DNA of 64,000 bases from a bacterium D16-50 (GCA_003612485.1 RAZA01000003.1:124001-188000), one strand, 5' to 3'. Numbered from the stretch's first letter, positions 33,763-43,667 are shown. The notes: a model not told the origin generated them from the letters alone. Made by a program: numbers and translations.

Positions 33763-33791
33763 ACTCTAGCAGACTTTCCCGCCTTTGTCAA
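33763..33791 (-). promoter_or_regulatory. Promoter of the T-box/thrS transcript
   Basis: Minus strand: TTGACA (33791-33786), 17-bp spacer, TAGAGT (33768-33763), just upstream of the T-box leader. Confidence 0.72.
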
Positions 33792-33855
33792 CAGCAAAAA
33801 TTTCCCTGCGTATCCATCCGCATTGTTAAAAAACAGAATAAATCCCAAAAAACTA

Positions 33856-33895
33856 TTGTCAAAATCAAATTATTCTGATATCATTGTGATATCAG
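33856..33895 (+). promoter_or_regulatory. ABC exporter promoter overlapped by a perfect palindrome
   Basis: TTGTCA (33856-33861), 17-bp spacer, TATCAT (33879-33884). The perfect dyad CTGATATCA, 3 nt, TGATATCAG (33875-33895) covers the -10, so a bound repressor would block transcription. No regulator gene is adjacent; GntR/YtrA- or PadR-type repressors often control such exporters, but none is assigned. Confidence 0.68.
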
Positions 33896-33924
33896 AAAAC
33901 AAAACGCAAACGGAGGCAGAAAAC

Positions 33925-34647
33925 ATGCTTGAGATCAGAAATCTGACAAAGACCTACAAGGGAGGGAAGACCGCCGTGGCAGATCTGTCCCTCACGGTAC
34001 ATTCAGGCGATATTTACGGCTTCATCGGCCACAACGGAGCGGGAAAGACCACCACCATAAAGAGCATTGTGGGCATCCATGATTTCGACAAGGGCGAAAT
34101 ACTGGTTGACGGCAAAAGTGTCCTCACCCAGCCCCTTGCCTGCAAGCAGGTTCTGGCCTACATCCCCGACAATCCGGATATCTACGAATATCTCACCGGA
34201 ATTCAGTACCTGAACTTCATCGCTGATATCTATAAGGTTTCAAAGAAGGATAGGGAAGAGCGCATCCGACGGGAATCGGAGGAATTCGGGATCTATTCTG
34301 TCCTTGGGGATCTGGTCTCCACCTATTCCCACGGAATGCGCCAAAAGCTGGTGCTGATCGGAGCGCTGATCCACGAGCCCAGACTCCTCGTATTGGACGA
34401 GCCGTTCGTGGGACTTGATCCGGAGGCCTCTCTGCTTCTGAAAAAGAAAATGCGCTCCCTATGCGACAGAGGAAGCGCCATCTTTTTCTCCACCCATGTG
34501 CTGGAGGTAGCTGAAAAGCTCTGCACCCGCATCGCCGTGATCTCCGGCGGCAGGCTTGCAGCGGAGGGCGATACCCGAGAACTGACTCAGGACAAATCTC
34601 TTGAAGATGTGTTTATGGAGGTAACCGGACATGACAAGGCAGATTAG
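33925..34647 (+). CDS. ABC transporter ATP-binding protein
   Basis: ATG at 33925 (MLEIRNLTKTYKGGKTAV) follows CGGAGG; earlier in-frame starts lie in the T-box region on the other strand and are rejected. The product has 240 residues: Walker A GHNGAGKTTTIK, the Q-loop region YIPDNPDIYEYLTG, signature YSHGMRQK, Walker B LLVLDEPFVGLDPEA and switch His in FFSTHVLEVAEKL. Its form matches ATPases of YtrB/BcrA-like ABC-2 exporters. It overlaps the permease gene by 17 nt. Confidence 0.92.
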   Translation: MLEIRNLTKTYKGGKTAVADLSLTVHSGDIYGFIGHNGAGKTTTIKSIVGIHDFDKGEILVDGKSVLTQPLACKQVLAYIPDNPDIYEYLTGIQYLNFIADIYKVSKKDREERIRRESEEFGIYSVLGDLVSTYSHGMRQKLVLIGALIHEPRLLVLDEPFVGLDPEASLLLKKKMRSLCDRGSAIFFSTHVLEVAEKLCTRIAVISGGRLAAEGDTRELTQDKSLEDVFMEVTGHDKAD

Positions 34648-36226
34648 GCTTCTGACGAAGCTATCCTTATACAATTTCTTCGGGCTGAACGAGTTCCGTT
34701 TCACCAAAGATTCCAAGAAAAAAACAAGATATTATCTCTTTGCGCTGCTATGGCTCCTGCTGCTTGCCATGATGGGCGGCTACATCTGCGCCTTGAGCTA
34801 TGGTCTGATTTACATGGATATGGGAAATCTGGTGCCCGCCGTTTTAGTCATGTGCGTCAGCCTAGTCTCGTTCCTATTCACCATGATCAAGGCAGAGCCG
34901 GTTCTTTTCCACAAAAGCTCCTATGAGAGTCAGATCGCTCTCCCTGTCACCATCCGCTCCATCATCGTCAGCCGTTTCCTCTCCATGTACTTCACCAACC
35001 TATTGCTGGGAATGCTGGTGATGCTGCCGGGAATGGCCGTCTATGGGATTCTGCAGCACCCGGGGCTTACCTTTTATCTGTACGGTGTCCTTTCCGTGCT
35101 GTTCCTTCCCCTGCTGCCCCTGACTCTGGCCTCCATGCTGGGAGCCTTGATCGCAGGCATCAGCAGCCGATGGAGGCGCAAAAATCTGGTGGCCATTCTG
35201 CTGACTTTGCTGCTGGTATCCGCAATTATGGCGGGCAGCCTCCGGATGGGACAGCTGGAGGAGGAACAGCTGGTGACTGCCCTGCAGGAGATTGCCCTGA
35301 TGCTGGAAACCCGGGTGGGCAGATCCTATCCCCCCGCCCTCTGGGTGGCGGATGCAATGGTACAAGGAAATGCCGACGCCATGTTCTTATTTCTGGGAGT
35401 ATCCATAGGAGCCTTCCTTCTGTTTCTGGAGGCCCTGCGGCCCTTCTACGGCAAAATCTGCAGCCTCCTGAGCGCAAGAGAGGCCAAGGGTAATTACCGC
35501 ATGGCACAGTTGAAGGCAAATTCCGTCCTGAAAAGCCTGACAGAGAGGGAGCTTCGGCGCTACTTTTCTTCCACCGTGTACGTGACCAACACCCTTATGG
35601 GCCCTCTGTTGATGCTGCTGATGGCGGCAGCGATTCTGTTCATGGGAGTGGAGCCTGTGGAATCCATGCTGGGCATGTCCGGCATCGTGGGAAAGACCCT
35701 GCCCGTCTTCATGGGCCTTCTGCCGGCCATGCTGCCCATGACCGCTTGTTCCATCTCCATGGAGGGAAAGCAGTGGTGGATGCTGCAGACCCTGCCCATC
35801 ACCAGAACCCAGATGATCTGGAGCAAAGTGAGCGCAAACCTGCTGGTGAGCCTTCCCTTCTATCTCTTGTCGGAATTGCTCCTATTTATAGCCCTGAGAC
35901 CTGATCCTATAGACCTAGCATGGCTGCTGATCATACCCATGGCCTACATTCTTTTCAGCGCAAGAACCGGATTGGCCATCAATGAAAAATTTCCTATCTT
36001 CGACTGGGAGAACGAAGTCCGACCCGTGAAGCAGGGGGCAGCATCCCTCTTGACCCTCCTTGCCACAAGCCTCTCGGCTCTGGCGCCCATGGTTGTCCTG
36101 ATTGCCTGCCCGACAGTTCCGGCCCATGCCGTCTACGCCGCCACGGCATGTTTGCTTCTTTTAGGCACATGGATACTGGACCGGATTCCCCATAAATCCG
36201 CCCTCCGCCGGAGTCGCTCCTCATAG
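34631..36226 (+). CDS. ABC-2 type exporter permease, large
   Basis: A 531-residue membrane protein with about twelve hydrophobic segments, consistent with two fused six-helix halves. It begins MTRQIRLLTKLSLYNFFGLNEFRFTKDSKKK, a common N-terminus of long clostridial ABC permeases, and has a central soluble stretch (about residues 270-310). Partner of the ATPase with which it overlaps. The substrate is unknown; related systems handle bacteriocins, antibiotics or lipids. A hairpin surrounds its stop codon. Confidence 0.87.
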   Translation: MTRQIRLLTKLSLYNFFGLNEFRFTKDSKKKTRYYLFALLWLLLLAMMGGYICALSYGLIYMDMGNLVPAVLVMCVSLVSFLFTMIKAEPVLFHKSSYESQIALPVTIRSIIVSRFLSMYFTNLLLGMLVMLPGMAVYGILQHPGLTFYLYGVLSVLFLPLLPLTLASMLGALIAGISSRWRRKNLVAILLTLLLVSAIMAGSLRMGQLEEEQLVTALQEIALMLETRVGRSYPPALWVADAMVQGNADAMFLFLGVSIGAFLLFLEALRPFYGKICSLLSAREAKGNYRMAQLKANSVLKSLTERELRRYFSSTVYVTNTLMGPLLMLLMAAAILFMGVEPVESMLGMSGIVGKTLPVFMGLLPAMLPMTACSISMEGKQWWMLQTLPITRTQMIWSKVSANLLVSLPFYLLSELLLFIALRPDPIDLAWLLIIPMAYILFSARTGLAINEKFPIFDWENEVRPVKQGAASLLTLLATSLSALAPMVVLIACPTVPAHAVYAATACLLLLGTWILDRIPHKSALRRSRSS

Positions 36227-36235
36227 GACTCCGGC
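36207..36235. other. Hairpin around the permease stop codon
   Basis: GCCGGAGTC (36207-36215) and GACTCCGGC (36227-36235) are perfect 9-bp arms; the permease stop TAG is in the loop. There is no T run on either side, so it may be an incomplete terminator or an RNA-stabilising hairpin between convergent genes. Confidence 0.45.
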
Positions 36236-36254
36236 AGAGCCGGATTCAGCGCCC

Positions 36255-37286
36255 TCATCTTAAGTCCCCGGCGGCATAGCCTGCCTTTTCCAGCTCGTAT
36301 ATCACATCCAGATACATTTCCGCAAGACCTTTCGTGGGCCGCCACCCCAGTTCCCGCAGCTTTTTCCCGGACATTCTCAGCTGTGTGGCGGGGGCGTACC
36401 CATAAGCTCTGGCGTCTTCTGCACGAATCTCCACCCCTATGGCTCCATTGGCCACTTCACCTGCAACCAATTCCGCCATTTCACGGATCGTCATGGCATT
36501 GCCTTCATTTACCACATTGTAGACTTCACCGTCCTCCCCTCTGTCCAGAATGGAAAACACGGCGGCGGCAGCATCTTCCGACGCGCAATAATTGCCCATG
36601 GACGAGCCTTCCGTCCGCAGAACAATATTCCGCTTTCCCAGAACTGCCTTGGCAAACTGCATATATACACGGTTGTCCTCCGGCCTCACACCCTTCCCGA
36701 AAACCTGCGCCAGACGGGCAATCTTCACCGGCACCCCGTATTCCTGCTGATAAATATGGCAGTAATGCTCCCCCATGGTTTTCCCCAGAGGATAACAGCT
36801 CCTTACGGAGTCCAGAGGGACATAGCCTAATTCCGCTTCCTCCAGCGGCTCCCCCCTATCTGCCGTTCTTCCATAGACCTCCATAGAAGATAAATATACC
36901 ATGCTTTTTGCCCGGATCCTCCTTGCAAGCTCCAGCATGTTCCGAGTGCCAAAGAGGATGCTGTCCGCCGTCTCCACGGGATGCGACACCATATAGGAGG
37001 ATGCGGTGGGAGCGGCGCAGTGAATGAGGTAATCGGCGGACGAGGGCAGCTGGTCCAAAAGACTGTCCCACCGGAAATCCGCCGCGCAGAAATCACATTC
37101 TATGAACCGAAAGCACTGCGGCGCCGTCCGCAGCTTCCTGCCCAGCCTGCTGCCGTCCCGAACCAGTCCGACGACCTGAATATCTCCCTGCCGGCATTCC
37201 TGAGAATCCAGCAGGGTTGCGGCAAGAAAACCTCCTATCATACCGGTGACGCCGGTAATGACATAAGTACCCTTCCTATATTCCAC
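36255..37286 (-). CDS. NAD-dependent epimerase/dehydratase (extended SDR)
   Basis: A 343-residue extended short-chain dehydrogenase. The NAD loop is ITGVTGMIGGFLAATLL (GxxGxxG), catalytic Ser/Tyr/Lys lie in VYLSSMEVYG and SCYPLGKTMGEHY (YxxxK), and the C-terminal part has YNVVNEGNAMTIREMAELVAGE and a 'KKLRELGWRPTKGL' segment typical of sugar-nucleotide epimerases such as UDP-glucuronate decarboxylases. It probably modifies a nucleotide sugar. It stands alone between convergent and AT-rich regions; its relation to the glycan locus 7 kb away is unknown. Confidence 0.87.
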   Translation of the reverse strand: MEYRKGTYVITGVTGMIGGFLAATLLDSQECRQGDIQVVGLVRDGSRLGRKLRTAPQCFRFIECDFCAADFRWDSLLDQLPSSADYLIHCAAPTASSYMVSHPVETADSILFGTRNMLELARRIRAKSMVYLSSMEVYGRTADRGEPLEEAELGYVPLDSVRSCYPLGKTMGEHYCHIYQQEYGVPVKIARLAQVFGKGVRPEDNRVYMQFAKAVLGKRNIVLRTEGSSMGNYCASEDAAAAVFSILDRGEDGEVYNVVNEGNAMTIREMAELVAGEVANGAIGVEIRAEDARAYGYAPATQLRMSGKKLRELGWRPTKGLAEMYLDVIYELEKAGYAAGDLR

Positions 37287-37386
37287 AGTTCCGTTCCTCC
37301 CCTCCGTCTATTGTCATGCAGAGCCTATCATTACTTTTAGGAGTAAACACACATTTTCTCTGTATTTTCAGAATTTCTGCAGCCAA

Positions 37387-37397
37387 TTTGTAGCCAC
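37387..37397 (+). repeat. Left copy of an 11-bp direct repeat (possible att remnant)
   Basis: TTTGTAGCCAC here recurs at 44142-44152 in the same orientation, at the other edge of the AT-richer restriction island that contains integrase remnants. It may be the core of an integration site; a chance match is possible for a repeat this short. Confidence 0.3.
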
Positions 37398-37567
37398 GCA
37401 ATGTTTCCTATAGCCAATGCGTCAAATGCCTATCAAACAAATTTTGTGCCTTAGCATTCCTATATTCAAAAGATAATCAAAAGATAGAAATCCCCTAAAA
37501 TCATCATTCTCTCTATCTTTTTTCTATCTTTTTACTATATTCAAAAGATAATCAAAACATAGAACTT

Positions 37568-38033
37568 CTATTCTTTCGTTTTAAGGTTGTCTAACGCAAT
37601 TTGAAGCTGTGTTATTTTCTCATCCGCCGTTTCCCTAATTGCATACTTCGTTGCCGGTCCACTTCCTATCCTCTGCACCAGCTTTTTTTCATCTAATATC
37701 TCCAGCCACTTTCTAACTTTATAATCTGACAACCCCGTCTCCTCTCGCATTTTTGAAACAAGCATTGGCATAATTGTTCGGATTTGACAACATATCCCAC
37801 AAATTCATCTATGCTTTTGCTATATTACCGACTCCCTGAATCGTATTCGTAGGGTTGCCTTCAATAACACCAAGCAGAATCCAACCTCCTGATGTATTAC
37901 AGAATGCAGAATATGTCTCCCAGAAAGACGCTGGTAGTTCCTGAGCTTTCTTCATCTCAATAATATCTTTCTCATGGATATTTATCATCCAATCTTTTAT
38001 TGCGTCTATATTTTTAAAGTTTGGTTGCTCCAT
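37568..38033 (-). pseudogene. Broken AlbA_2-domain (putative DNA/ATP-binding regulator) gene
   Basis: The N-terminal fragment (ATG 38033, MEQPNFKNIDAIKDWMINIHEKDIIEMKKA, then FWETYSAFCNTSGGWILLGV) matches the AlbA_2 domain, and a stop follows GVGNIAKA. Immediately after, another frame reads NLWDMLSNPNN, the usual continuation. The C-terminal fragment (37771 to 37568) is a winged helix (MREETGLSDYKVRKWLEILDEKKLVQRIGSGPATKY), the normal end of these proteins. Most of the middle is deleted, so the gene is dead. Confidence 0.75.
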
Positions 38034-38164
38034 GTAACAATTATACCCCCTATATTGTAGGCAGAAACATACAAACACCTTCTCTTTATATAATCGATGT
38101 TTTTTGTCTTACTTACACCAATTCATACCGATAACCTCTTCTCTAAAATATATTGGTGTTACGA

Positions 38165-38365
38165 CTATCTGAGTTGATAAATGAGAGATGACTCTAAATC
38201 GCATCTTGTTGTAGTATTACTCCTCATTTTCTCTCTGGTTTTAAGCATAGAAAAAATCTTGCCAACAGCTTCCAAATAGTCAGATGCCAATACAAAACCA
38301 ATCCCCTCATACAAAATTGATAATTCCGGCTTTTTATCCTCTGTCGCTTTAGCAGCTATATCCAA
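38165..38365 (-). pseudogene. Unrecognised gene fragment
   Basis: A 66-residue frame (MDIAAKATEDKKPELSILY, later GIGFVLASDYLEAVGKIFSMLKTREKMR) with plausible helical composition but no ribosome site and no family recognised. It lies between the AlbA_2 remnant and the restriction gene in AT-rich, otherwise non-coding DNA, so it is probably a remnant. Confidence 0.3.
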
Positions 38366-38523
38366 AAAATGTTTAAATAATTCCCTAATCTTGATATGTA
38401 TTTCTTATATCCCCGCTGTTTCCTATATCTTAATGTAGCATAAAATGATTTTTCCAACTTATTCTTACTTAAACATGCTTATATGAATCTCTTTTTACAT
38501 TTTACTAAAAAACAACCTCCAAC

Positions 38524-41277
38524 TTACAACCCTCTTACAATCTCCATAAATCTCTCATGTGAGTACGCCCCTGCATACTCCGGCTTCTTCGTCTCATATA
38601 CCATAAAGTACTTATATATCCTGCCCAGCTGAGAAGCCTTTGCCGCCCAGGTTGCACCTATTTCTGCCTTTTCCCTTGACTCATCATTCTTTAAGTGATC
38701 CCCTTTTGTTTCCACCAAAAGCTGTTTTCCGCTTTCAGTCATAACGATTAAGTCAGGATACGCTGTTACAGCCCCATTTATGGCAAAGCCTCTTCTGGAT
38801 ATATTCCTATGCCACCATCTGATATTAGGCAAGGCAGATAATTCCCATGCAACCCTGCTCTCGTATCCATTCACGTCCTCCTCCGCTGTATATAGAGACT
38901 TTGGTATGACATCATTCACCTTTGCAGCTGTAATACCAGCGGGAAAAGAATACAATGGCCTGCATGAAATCATGTCCTGCTCAATCCATTTATAGAATGT
39001 ATCCTTCGCATGGACATTCAGTAATTGCCTCACCTTATCATATATTTTCTGCGTATATAAATAATGCGACTGCTCCAAATCCGTCAGTTGATCCTCCGTC
39101 ATATTCTGCATGATTCTGGAAACATATTCGTCCAATTCGGCATCATTCACCGCATTAATTCTGGAAATACGTTTTATTATCTTATCCTTGCAGATTCTCC
39201 TTTTTTTCTCCGAAGGCTGAGAATCAAACCACTCCTTCATATAGGTGCTGTCAAACCCTTGCAGCTGCCACGCCTTGGGATTAACATTCTCGCCTTCCTC
39301 CATAGAATGCCCTTCTTCTGTAGAATGTCCTTCTTCTATGTCCACCCGGGCCATCTCCACATCCAGCATGGAGAAATCAATCTTCGTGTCTTTGTCCAAG
39401 AGTGTGAAACCGACATACAAGTCCTCTTTCTGCAACAGACAATATTCTTCCGTACTAAACAGACTCGGCGCGTCAGGCAGCGCAAACTGGGGCAGCCTGA
39501 GAGCAAGCACCTCGTCCCTGAATTCTGTCCTAATCGGATATGTTTTCATTGTATCTCTCACCTCTGGCGGAATATCCTCCATAGAATCCTTCACATTTAC
39601 AGCAATATCTTCCCAACAAGCTCTATCCTCTTTTTCAGCTGTCTGGAGAATACTGTCCACCTCGGAAGAAATTCCGAAATCAGCCCCTTTATTACTCGCT
39701 TCAAAAACTGTGTCCTCACACAGCGCGCGGGTAATCTGATCCTCTAATATCTCCGTACAAAGAAGAGAGCCCTCTGCTGGAATTGCTGCCCGTTCCGATT
39801 CCTTGTCATGTTCTGGCTCGGTTTGCATCTCTTCTATGAAAAACGTTAACTGCTCTGGCTCCATCTGTGGAGCTTCCGAGGTTTCCTCTGCTATAGAAGA
39901 ATCTTCTGCTCGATAATCCTTATCGCTGAAGCCGGCGACCTTCAATCCATCCACAACCTTATTGCATGTGGCAAAGAAATCTGCTGAAGAAGTAATGACA
40001 TAGGACAAATTTAATACTGCGCTTTCACTTTTCTTTGTATTGGGCAGCCGAAGAATTCTTCCTATAATCTGCTCCACATCAACGACGGAACTTCGATTCG
40101 CTATGGTAGCCAAAATATAAGCAAACGGACAGTCCCAGCCCTCCTTCAACGCATTCACGGTTACAATGTAGCGGATAGGACACACTCTTGACATCAGATC
40201 CTGATTCCTGATATCGTCCTTATCCGCAGTCTTAATCGCAATTTCTCCCTCTGGGATTCCCATCTCCACTAATTCTCTTTTTATTTTCTCATAGGTAGTG
40301 CTGCTCTCACTTATGTTTGCCTCGGCTTGGAACAGCACAATGGGACGGATATACTTTCCGCCCATGTCTTCCAGCCGCTTCGCCTCGTTCTCCAGCCGTT
40401 TCCGCAGGCTGATAGCTGTCAGCAGTACATCCCCCTGACTTTTTCTATTGTATACAATAACAGGCAGTTTGACCATCTCTTCTTTTTTCAGCTGTCTTGC
40501 ATCCACAAAAGATATAATATTACTGCCCCGCTTCGGTGTCGCCGTCAAATCCAACACAAAGGATGGATTAAAGTTCTTCAACATTTCAATACTCAGCGTA
40601 GATGTGGCATGGTGGCTTTCATCTACAATGACAACCGGATTCAGCTGGCGAATCACCTGAATTAATGCTGTTTCATCTATTCCCTCCAGTAAGTCGATTC
40701 TATTCACAGGGTATTTGCTGAAAGAACCTAAATTGCCGTTTTCCTGAAAGGATTTTCTGCCATCTTTCTTACTCGTCCGAAAAGAATCATAACTCAGAAC
40801 AAAAATAGACAAGTGTTCCATCACCGCAGTAGGATTAAAGTTCTGTCCATTCATAAGCTGCTCTTTCGTATATACTTCCACCGCACCGGAAAAGTCTGCA
40901 TTTATTTTCTGTCTATAGAAATGATTGCTGTCCTGCAATGTGTTTATTGTCTGATTCAGTATGGCATCCGAAGGCACAAGCCAGACAACCGCCTTGGGGT
41001 GATGGCCCGGCATGGAATCAAAAATAGGCTTTATGGCATTTGCCGCCAGAAATGTCTTGCCACCGCCTGTGGGAACCTTGATACATACCTGCGGAACACC
41101 TGGAAGCGTTGTTTTGTAATATGGGATAGTACCAGGGGTCTCGAACATGCCGACTTCAACCCCTTTTTCTTCCCATAGGGTGCTATAGGCCAGCTTTATA
41201 TTTTGCTTTTCTGTCAGCAAAGATAAAAACCGCTCTAAATCTCCCATGACTTTCTTCTGGTAATTTTTCAGTTCCAT
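38524..41277 (-). CDS. Type III restriction enzyme, Res subunit
   Basis: ATG at 41277 (MELKNYQKKVMGDLERFLSLL) has TGGAGG at good spacing; the longer frame from 41400 lacks one. The product has 917 residues. SF2 helicase motifs are VPTGGGKTFLAANAI (I), VIVDESHHA (II, DESH), LDLTATP (III) and VEQIIGRILRLP (VI). The C-terminal domain has PDLIVMTESGKQLLVETKGD, a PD-(D/E)XK nuclease site. It cleaves DNA with Mod after ATP-driven communication. Residues around 690 contain a short repeat (EEGHST, EEGHSM, EEGENV) in the linker. It starts 34 nt after mod. Confidence 0.93.
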   Translation of the reverse strand: MELKNYQKKVMGDLERFLSLLTEKQNIKLAYSTLWEEKGVEVGMFETPGTIPYYKTTLPGVPQVCIKVPTGGGKTFLAANAIKPIFDSMPGHHPKAVVWLVPSDAILNQTINTLQDSNHFYRQKINADFSGAVEVYTKEQLMNGQNFNPTAVMEHLSIFVLSYDSFRTSKKDGRKSFQENGNLGSFSKYPVNRIDLLEGIDETALIQVIRQLNPVVIVDESHHATSTLSIEMLKNFNPSFVLDLTATPKRGSNIISFVDARQLKKEEMVKLPVIVYNRKSQGDVLLTAISLRKRLENEAKRLEDMGGKYIRPIVLFQAEANISESSTTYEKIKRELVEMGIPEGEIAIKTADKDDIRNQDLMSRVCPIRYIVTVNALKEGWDCPFAYILATIANRSSVVDVEQIIGRILRLPNTKKSESAVLNLSYVITSSADFFATCNKVVDGLKVAGFSDKDYRAEDSSIAEETSEAPQMEPEQLTFFIEEMQTEPEHDKESERAAIPAEGSLLCTEILEDQITRALCEDTVFEASNKGADFGISSEVDSILQTAEKEDRACWEDIAVNVKDSMEDIPPEVRDTMKTYPIRTEFRDEVLALRLPQFALPDAPSLFSTEEYCLLQKEDLYVGFTLLDKDTKIDFSMLDVEMARVDIEEGHSTEEGHSMEEGENVNPKAWQLQGFDSTYMKEWFDSQPSEKKRRICKDKIIKRISRINAVNDAELDEYVSRIMQNMTEDQLTDLEQSHYLYTQKIYDKVRQLLNVHAKDTFYKWIEQDMISCRPLYSFPAGITAAKVNDVIPKSLYTAEEDVNGYESRVAWELSALPNIRWWHRNISRRGFAINGAVTAYPDLIVMTESGKQLLVETKGDHLKNDESREKAEIGATWAAKASQLGRIYKYFMVYETKKPEYAGAYSHERFMEIVRGL
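39289..39343 (-). repeat. 18-bp tandem repeat inside the res gene
   Basis: Three adjacent 18-bp units (plus strand around CCTTCTTCTGTAGAATGT) encode six-residue repeats in the linker between helicase and nuclease domains of Res. The frame is preserved. Confidence 0.8.
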
Positions 41278-41311
41278 GCAGTACCTCCAAGTTCGTTTGT
41301 CCAAAATACAA

Positions 41312-43069
41312 TTACAAACTAATGATATCCCTCGGTATCTTCTTAAAAGTGATATTATGCTTCTGCAATTCCTTGTCTGAAATTGCGCACTGATCAGCAT
41401 AAATAATATAATTTTCCGCCTTTGTCCTAACTGTTCTCAAAAAAGACCTATCCAAAGCCGTAACCGTATCTTTTTCATAACAGAAATAATAAGCGACGTC
41501 TCCATCCACTGCCAAAAAATATTTATTATCATCCAGCTCTATATCCGGCAGGGACTTCTTCGTTTCTGTATACCATATGTAATTTCTGATATTTTGAATG
41601 TCCATGTCAGGATTGAGAGCACCATTTTCAAGAATCAGCCGCTCACCTAATTCATAAAAACAAAAATTGCCGCCTGTTCCTTCCACAGCGCTTTTTCCTT
41701 CACCGTATCCATGAATTACTCTTTTCACACGTTCTGATGTAATGCTGTCCGCGTAATCTTCCATTTCAATCAGAATAAATCTGCGGTTACCGCCGTCAGC
41801 TTTATTCATATTAAGGACAGCATGAGCCGTGGTGCCGGAACCCGCGAAGGAATCCAAGATGATGCTGTTCTCATCTGCAGCAATTTGCAGAATACGTTCT
41901 ACCAGACGGTACGGTTTCGGTGTTTCAAATGCTGCCCTGCCATTAAAAATCGCCCTTAACGTCTTGGCAGCTTCGTCCGTATGCCCTACATTTTCATAAC
42001 TCCAGTAATTTGTAGGCGGTTTCCCTCCAACACTCTCCAGATAAGTTTTTCGTGCAATACCGCCCTTTCCACCCTTTGAAAAGAAAAAACGTGGCCAGGG
42101 GCCTTTATCATATATCATTTTTGCTTTAGCAGAAGAAACCTCTAAAGATTCTGATAACACAATCGCTTGTACACCCTGTCGGACTTCTGCTTTCGCAACT
42201 CCACAAATAGCGGCTCTTCTCTCTGCGTCATCAATCTCTTTTAATTCATATTCGCACCAGCCACACATGATTTCCAGCATGGTATCTTGTCCAAAAGTCC
42301 AACAACGTCCATTACTCGGATACAACAGCTCCCCTGTAAAAGGATGCTGTATTGCGTATACCATCCCCTGATGCGTTGCTGCCCCTGGTGCATAGGCATT
42401 ATCGGATCGCCACATGGCGATATCATGATCCGGATTTTTATACTTTGAATCCATCTCTTCTGTTCTAGGCAACTTTTTAGGATTCCACCCAGGCTGCCCG
42501 CTATAAACAAGGATATGCTCTACTTCACTCACAATCCCCTTGGAATCATTTCGGGTAGAATACGTCCTCTGCCACGATATATCAGCCACAAAACAGTTTC
42601 TCCCAAAGATTTCATCGCAAACCATTTTCAAACTATATAGTTCATTGTCATCAATACTGATAAAAATAGCCCCGTCCTTTGCCAGCAGTTTATGAAGCAG
42701 CCGCAGCCTTGGGTACATCATGCAAAGCCACTTATCATGACGGGACAAATCCTCCCCCTCTTTTCCTACAACTTCTCCCAACCATTTCTTTATTTTAGGG
42801 TCATTGACATTATCGTTATAAATCCAATTCTCATTTCCTGTATTATATGGCGGATCAATATAAATGCACTTAATTCTTCCCGCGTATTCCGGCAATAAGG
42901 ATTTCAGTGCCTCCAAATTATCTCCATGAATAATTTTATTTTCGCTTCCATTATCTTCACTATGCCGACCATTCAAATCATAGCTGTACACACGATTCAA
43001 CACACGATAGGGCACATCCATATGGTGATTTATAACTTTATCTTTTCCGATCCAGTCTAATGTGGGCAT
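41312..43069 (-). CDS. Type III restriction-modification methyltransferase, Mod subunit
   Basis: A 585-residue beta-class N6-adenine methyltransferase: catalytic DPPYNTGNENW (motif IV, near residue 72) comes before the AdoMet motif DSFAGSGTTAHAVLNMNKADGG (motif I, near residue 405), the order for type III Mod proteins. The central variable region between them holds the target-recognition domain. It methylates an asymmetric site and guides Res. Both genes look intact, and a near-perfect promoter lies upstream. No long homopolymer or repeat tract for phase variation was seen. Confidence 0.93.
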   Translation of the reverse strand: MPTLDWIGKDKVINHHMDVPYRVLNRVYSYDLNGRHSEDNGSENKIIHGDNLEALKSLLPEYAGRIKCIYIDPPYNTGNENWIYNDNVNDPKIKKWLGEVVGKEGEDLSRHDKWLCMMYPRLRLLHKLLAKDGAIFISIDDNELYSLKMVCDEIFGRNCFVADISWQRTYSTRNDSKGIVSEVEHILVYSGQPGWNPKKLPRTEEMDSKYKNPDHDIAMWRSDNAYAPGAATHQGMVYAIQHPFTGELLYPSNGRCWTFGQDTMLEIMCGWCEYELKEIDDAERRAAICGVAKAEVRQGVQAIVLSESLEVSSAKAKMIYDKGPWPRFFFSKGGKGGIARKTYLESVGGKPPTNYWSYENVGHTDEAAKTLRAIFNGRAAFETPKPYRLVERILQIAADENSIILDSFAGSGTTAHAVLNMNKADGGNRRFILIEMEDYADSITSERVKRVIHGYGEGKSAVEGTGGNFCFYELGERLILENGALNPDMDIQNIRNYIWYTETKKSLPDIELDDNKYFLAVDGDVAYYFCYEKDTVTALDRSFLRTVRTKAENYIIYADQCAISDKELQKHNITFKKIPRDIISL

Positions 43070-43131
43070 CCTTCATTCCTTTCCATGCACATTCATTATT
43101 GCTTTCCCACTACTTTCTTTTAGCACTTTTC

Positions 43132-43160
43132 ATTATAGCTTATTTCCATGGAAGCGGCAA
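43132..43160 (-). promoter_or_regulatory. Promoter of mod-res
   Basis: Minus strand: TTGCCG (43160-43155), 17-bp spacer, TATAAT (43137-43132), about 65 nt before the mod start codon, which has GGAAAGGA upstream. Confidence 0.7.
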
Positions 43161-43257
43161 GCAATTGTTCGGAATGTCCTTTTGGGATATTTCGAACAGC
43201 GCTCCCGCCCTGATGCGCTCGCTTTGTTTGTTGGGGACAACCCCAAACCCCGGCTAA

Positions 43258-43566
43258 ATATCGTCCACCGTCTCTGCAAATGTATCCTACTACAAATCGG
43301 ATGCTACAGAAGAGAGTGGAAGCCCAAAGACGGATGAATCGGTTCGTACAGTGGTTATTCCAAAGTTTTTAGTGGAAGAGATTAGGGTTTATGTAAATAC
43401 ATTTTATTCAATTCCTGCCGATGAGAGAATTTTTCAAATTGTTCCGGAAGCGGTGCAGCCTATGATTATTGAGGAACGGCTGGGACATAAGGATATAAAG
43501 GCTACACTGAATACCTATGGACATTTGTATCCCTCGGAACAAGAGAAGGTGGCGGAGATGCTTTGA
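43258..43566 (+). pseudogene. C-terminal remnant of a tyrosine recombinase (integrase)
   Basis: The frame, open from 43258, reads through PKTDESVRTVVIPKFLVEEI and ADERIFQIVPEAV, typical of the mid catalytic domain, and then jumps to IIEERLGHKDIKATLNTYGHLYPSEQEKVAEML, the C-terminal part with the active-site Tyr-region (NTYGHLY). The R-H-x-x-R box between them (HDLRHSH in relatives) is missing, so an internal deletion of 40 or more residues has inactivated it. The N-terminal half is absent on this strand. Confidence 0.8.
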
Positions 43567-43667
43567 CAGACAGTGGAGTGATTCAGAAAATGCGACAGAT
43601 GGCTATTCAAATACAAATGGTGATAATGTACATATGAAAAAGACTAAGAGAAAATTTTTAACCTGAG

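Noticed and set aside
33484..33924. N-terminal extension of the plus-strand ABC ATPase
   Set aside because: This DNA is the T-box leader and promoter of thrS on the other strand; the ATPase begins at 33925 after CGGAGG.
38034..38523. Additional restriction accessory gene
   Set aside because: Only a 66-residue fragment without ribosome site exists; the rest is AT-rich with many stops.
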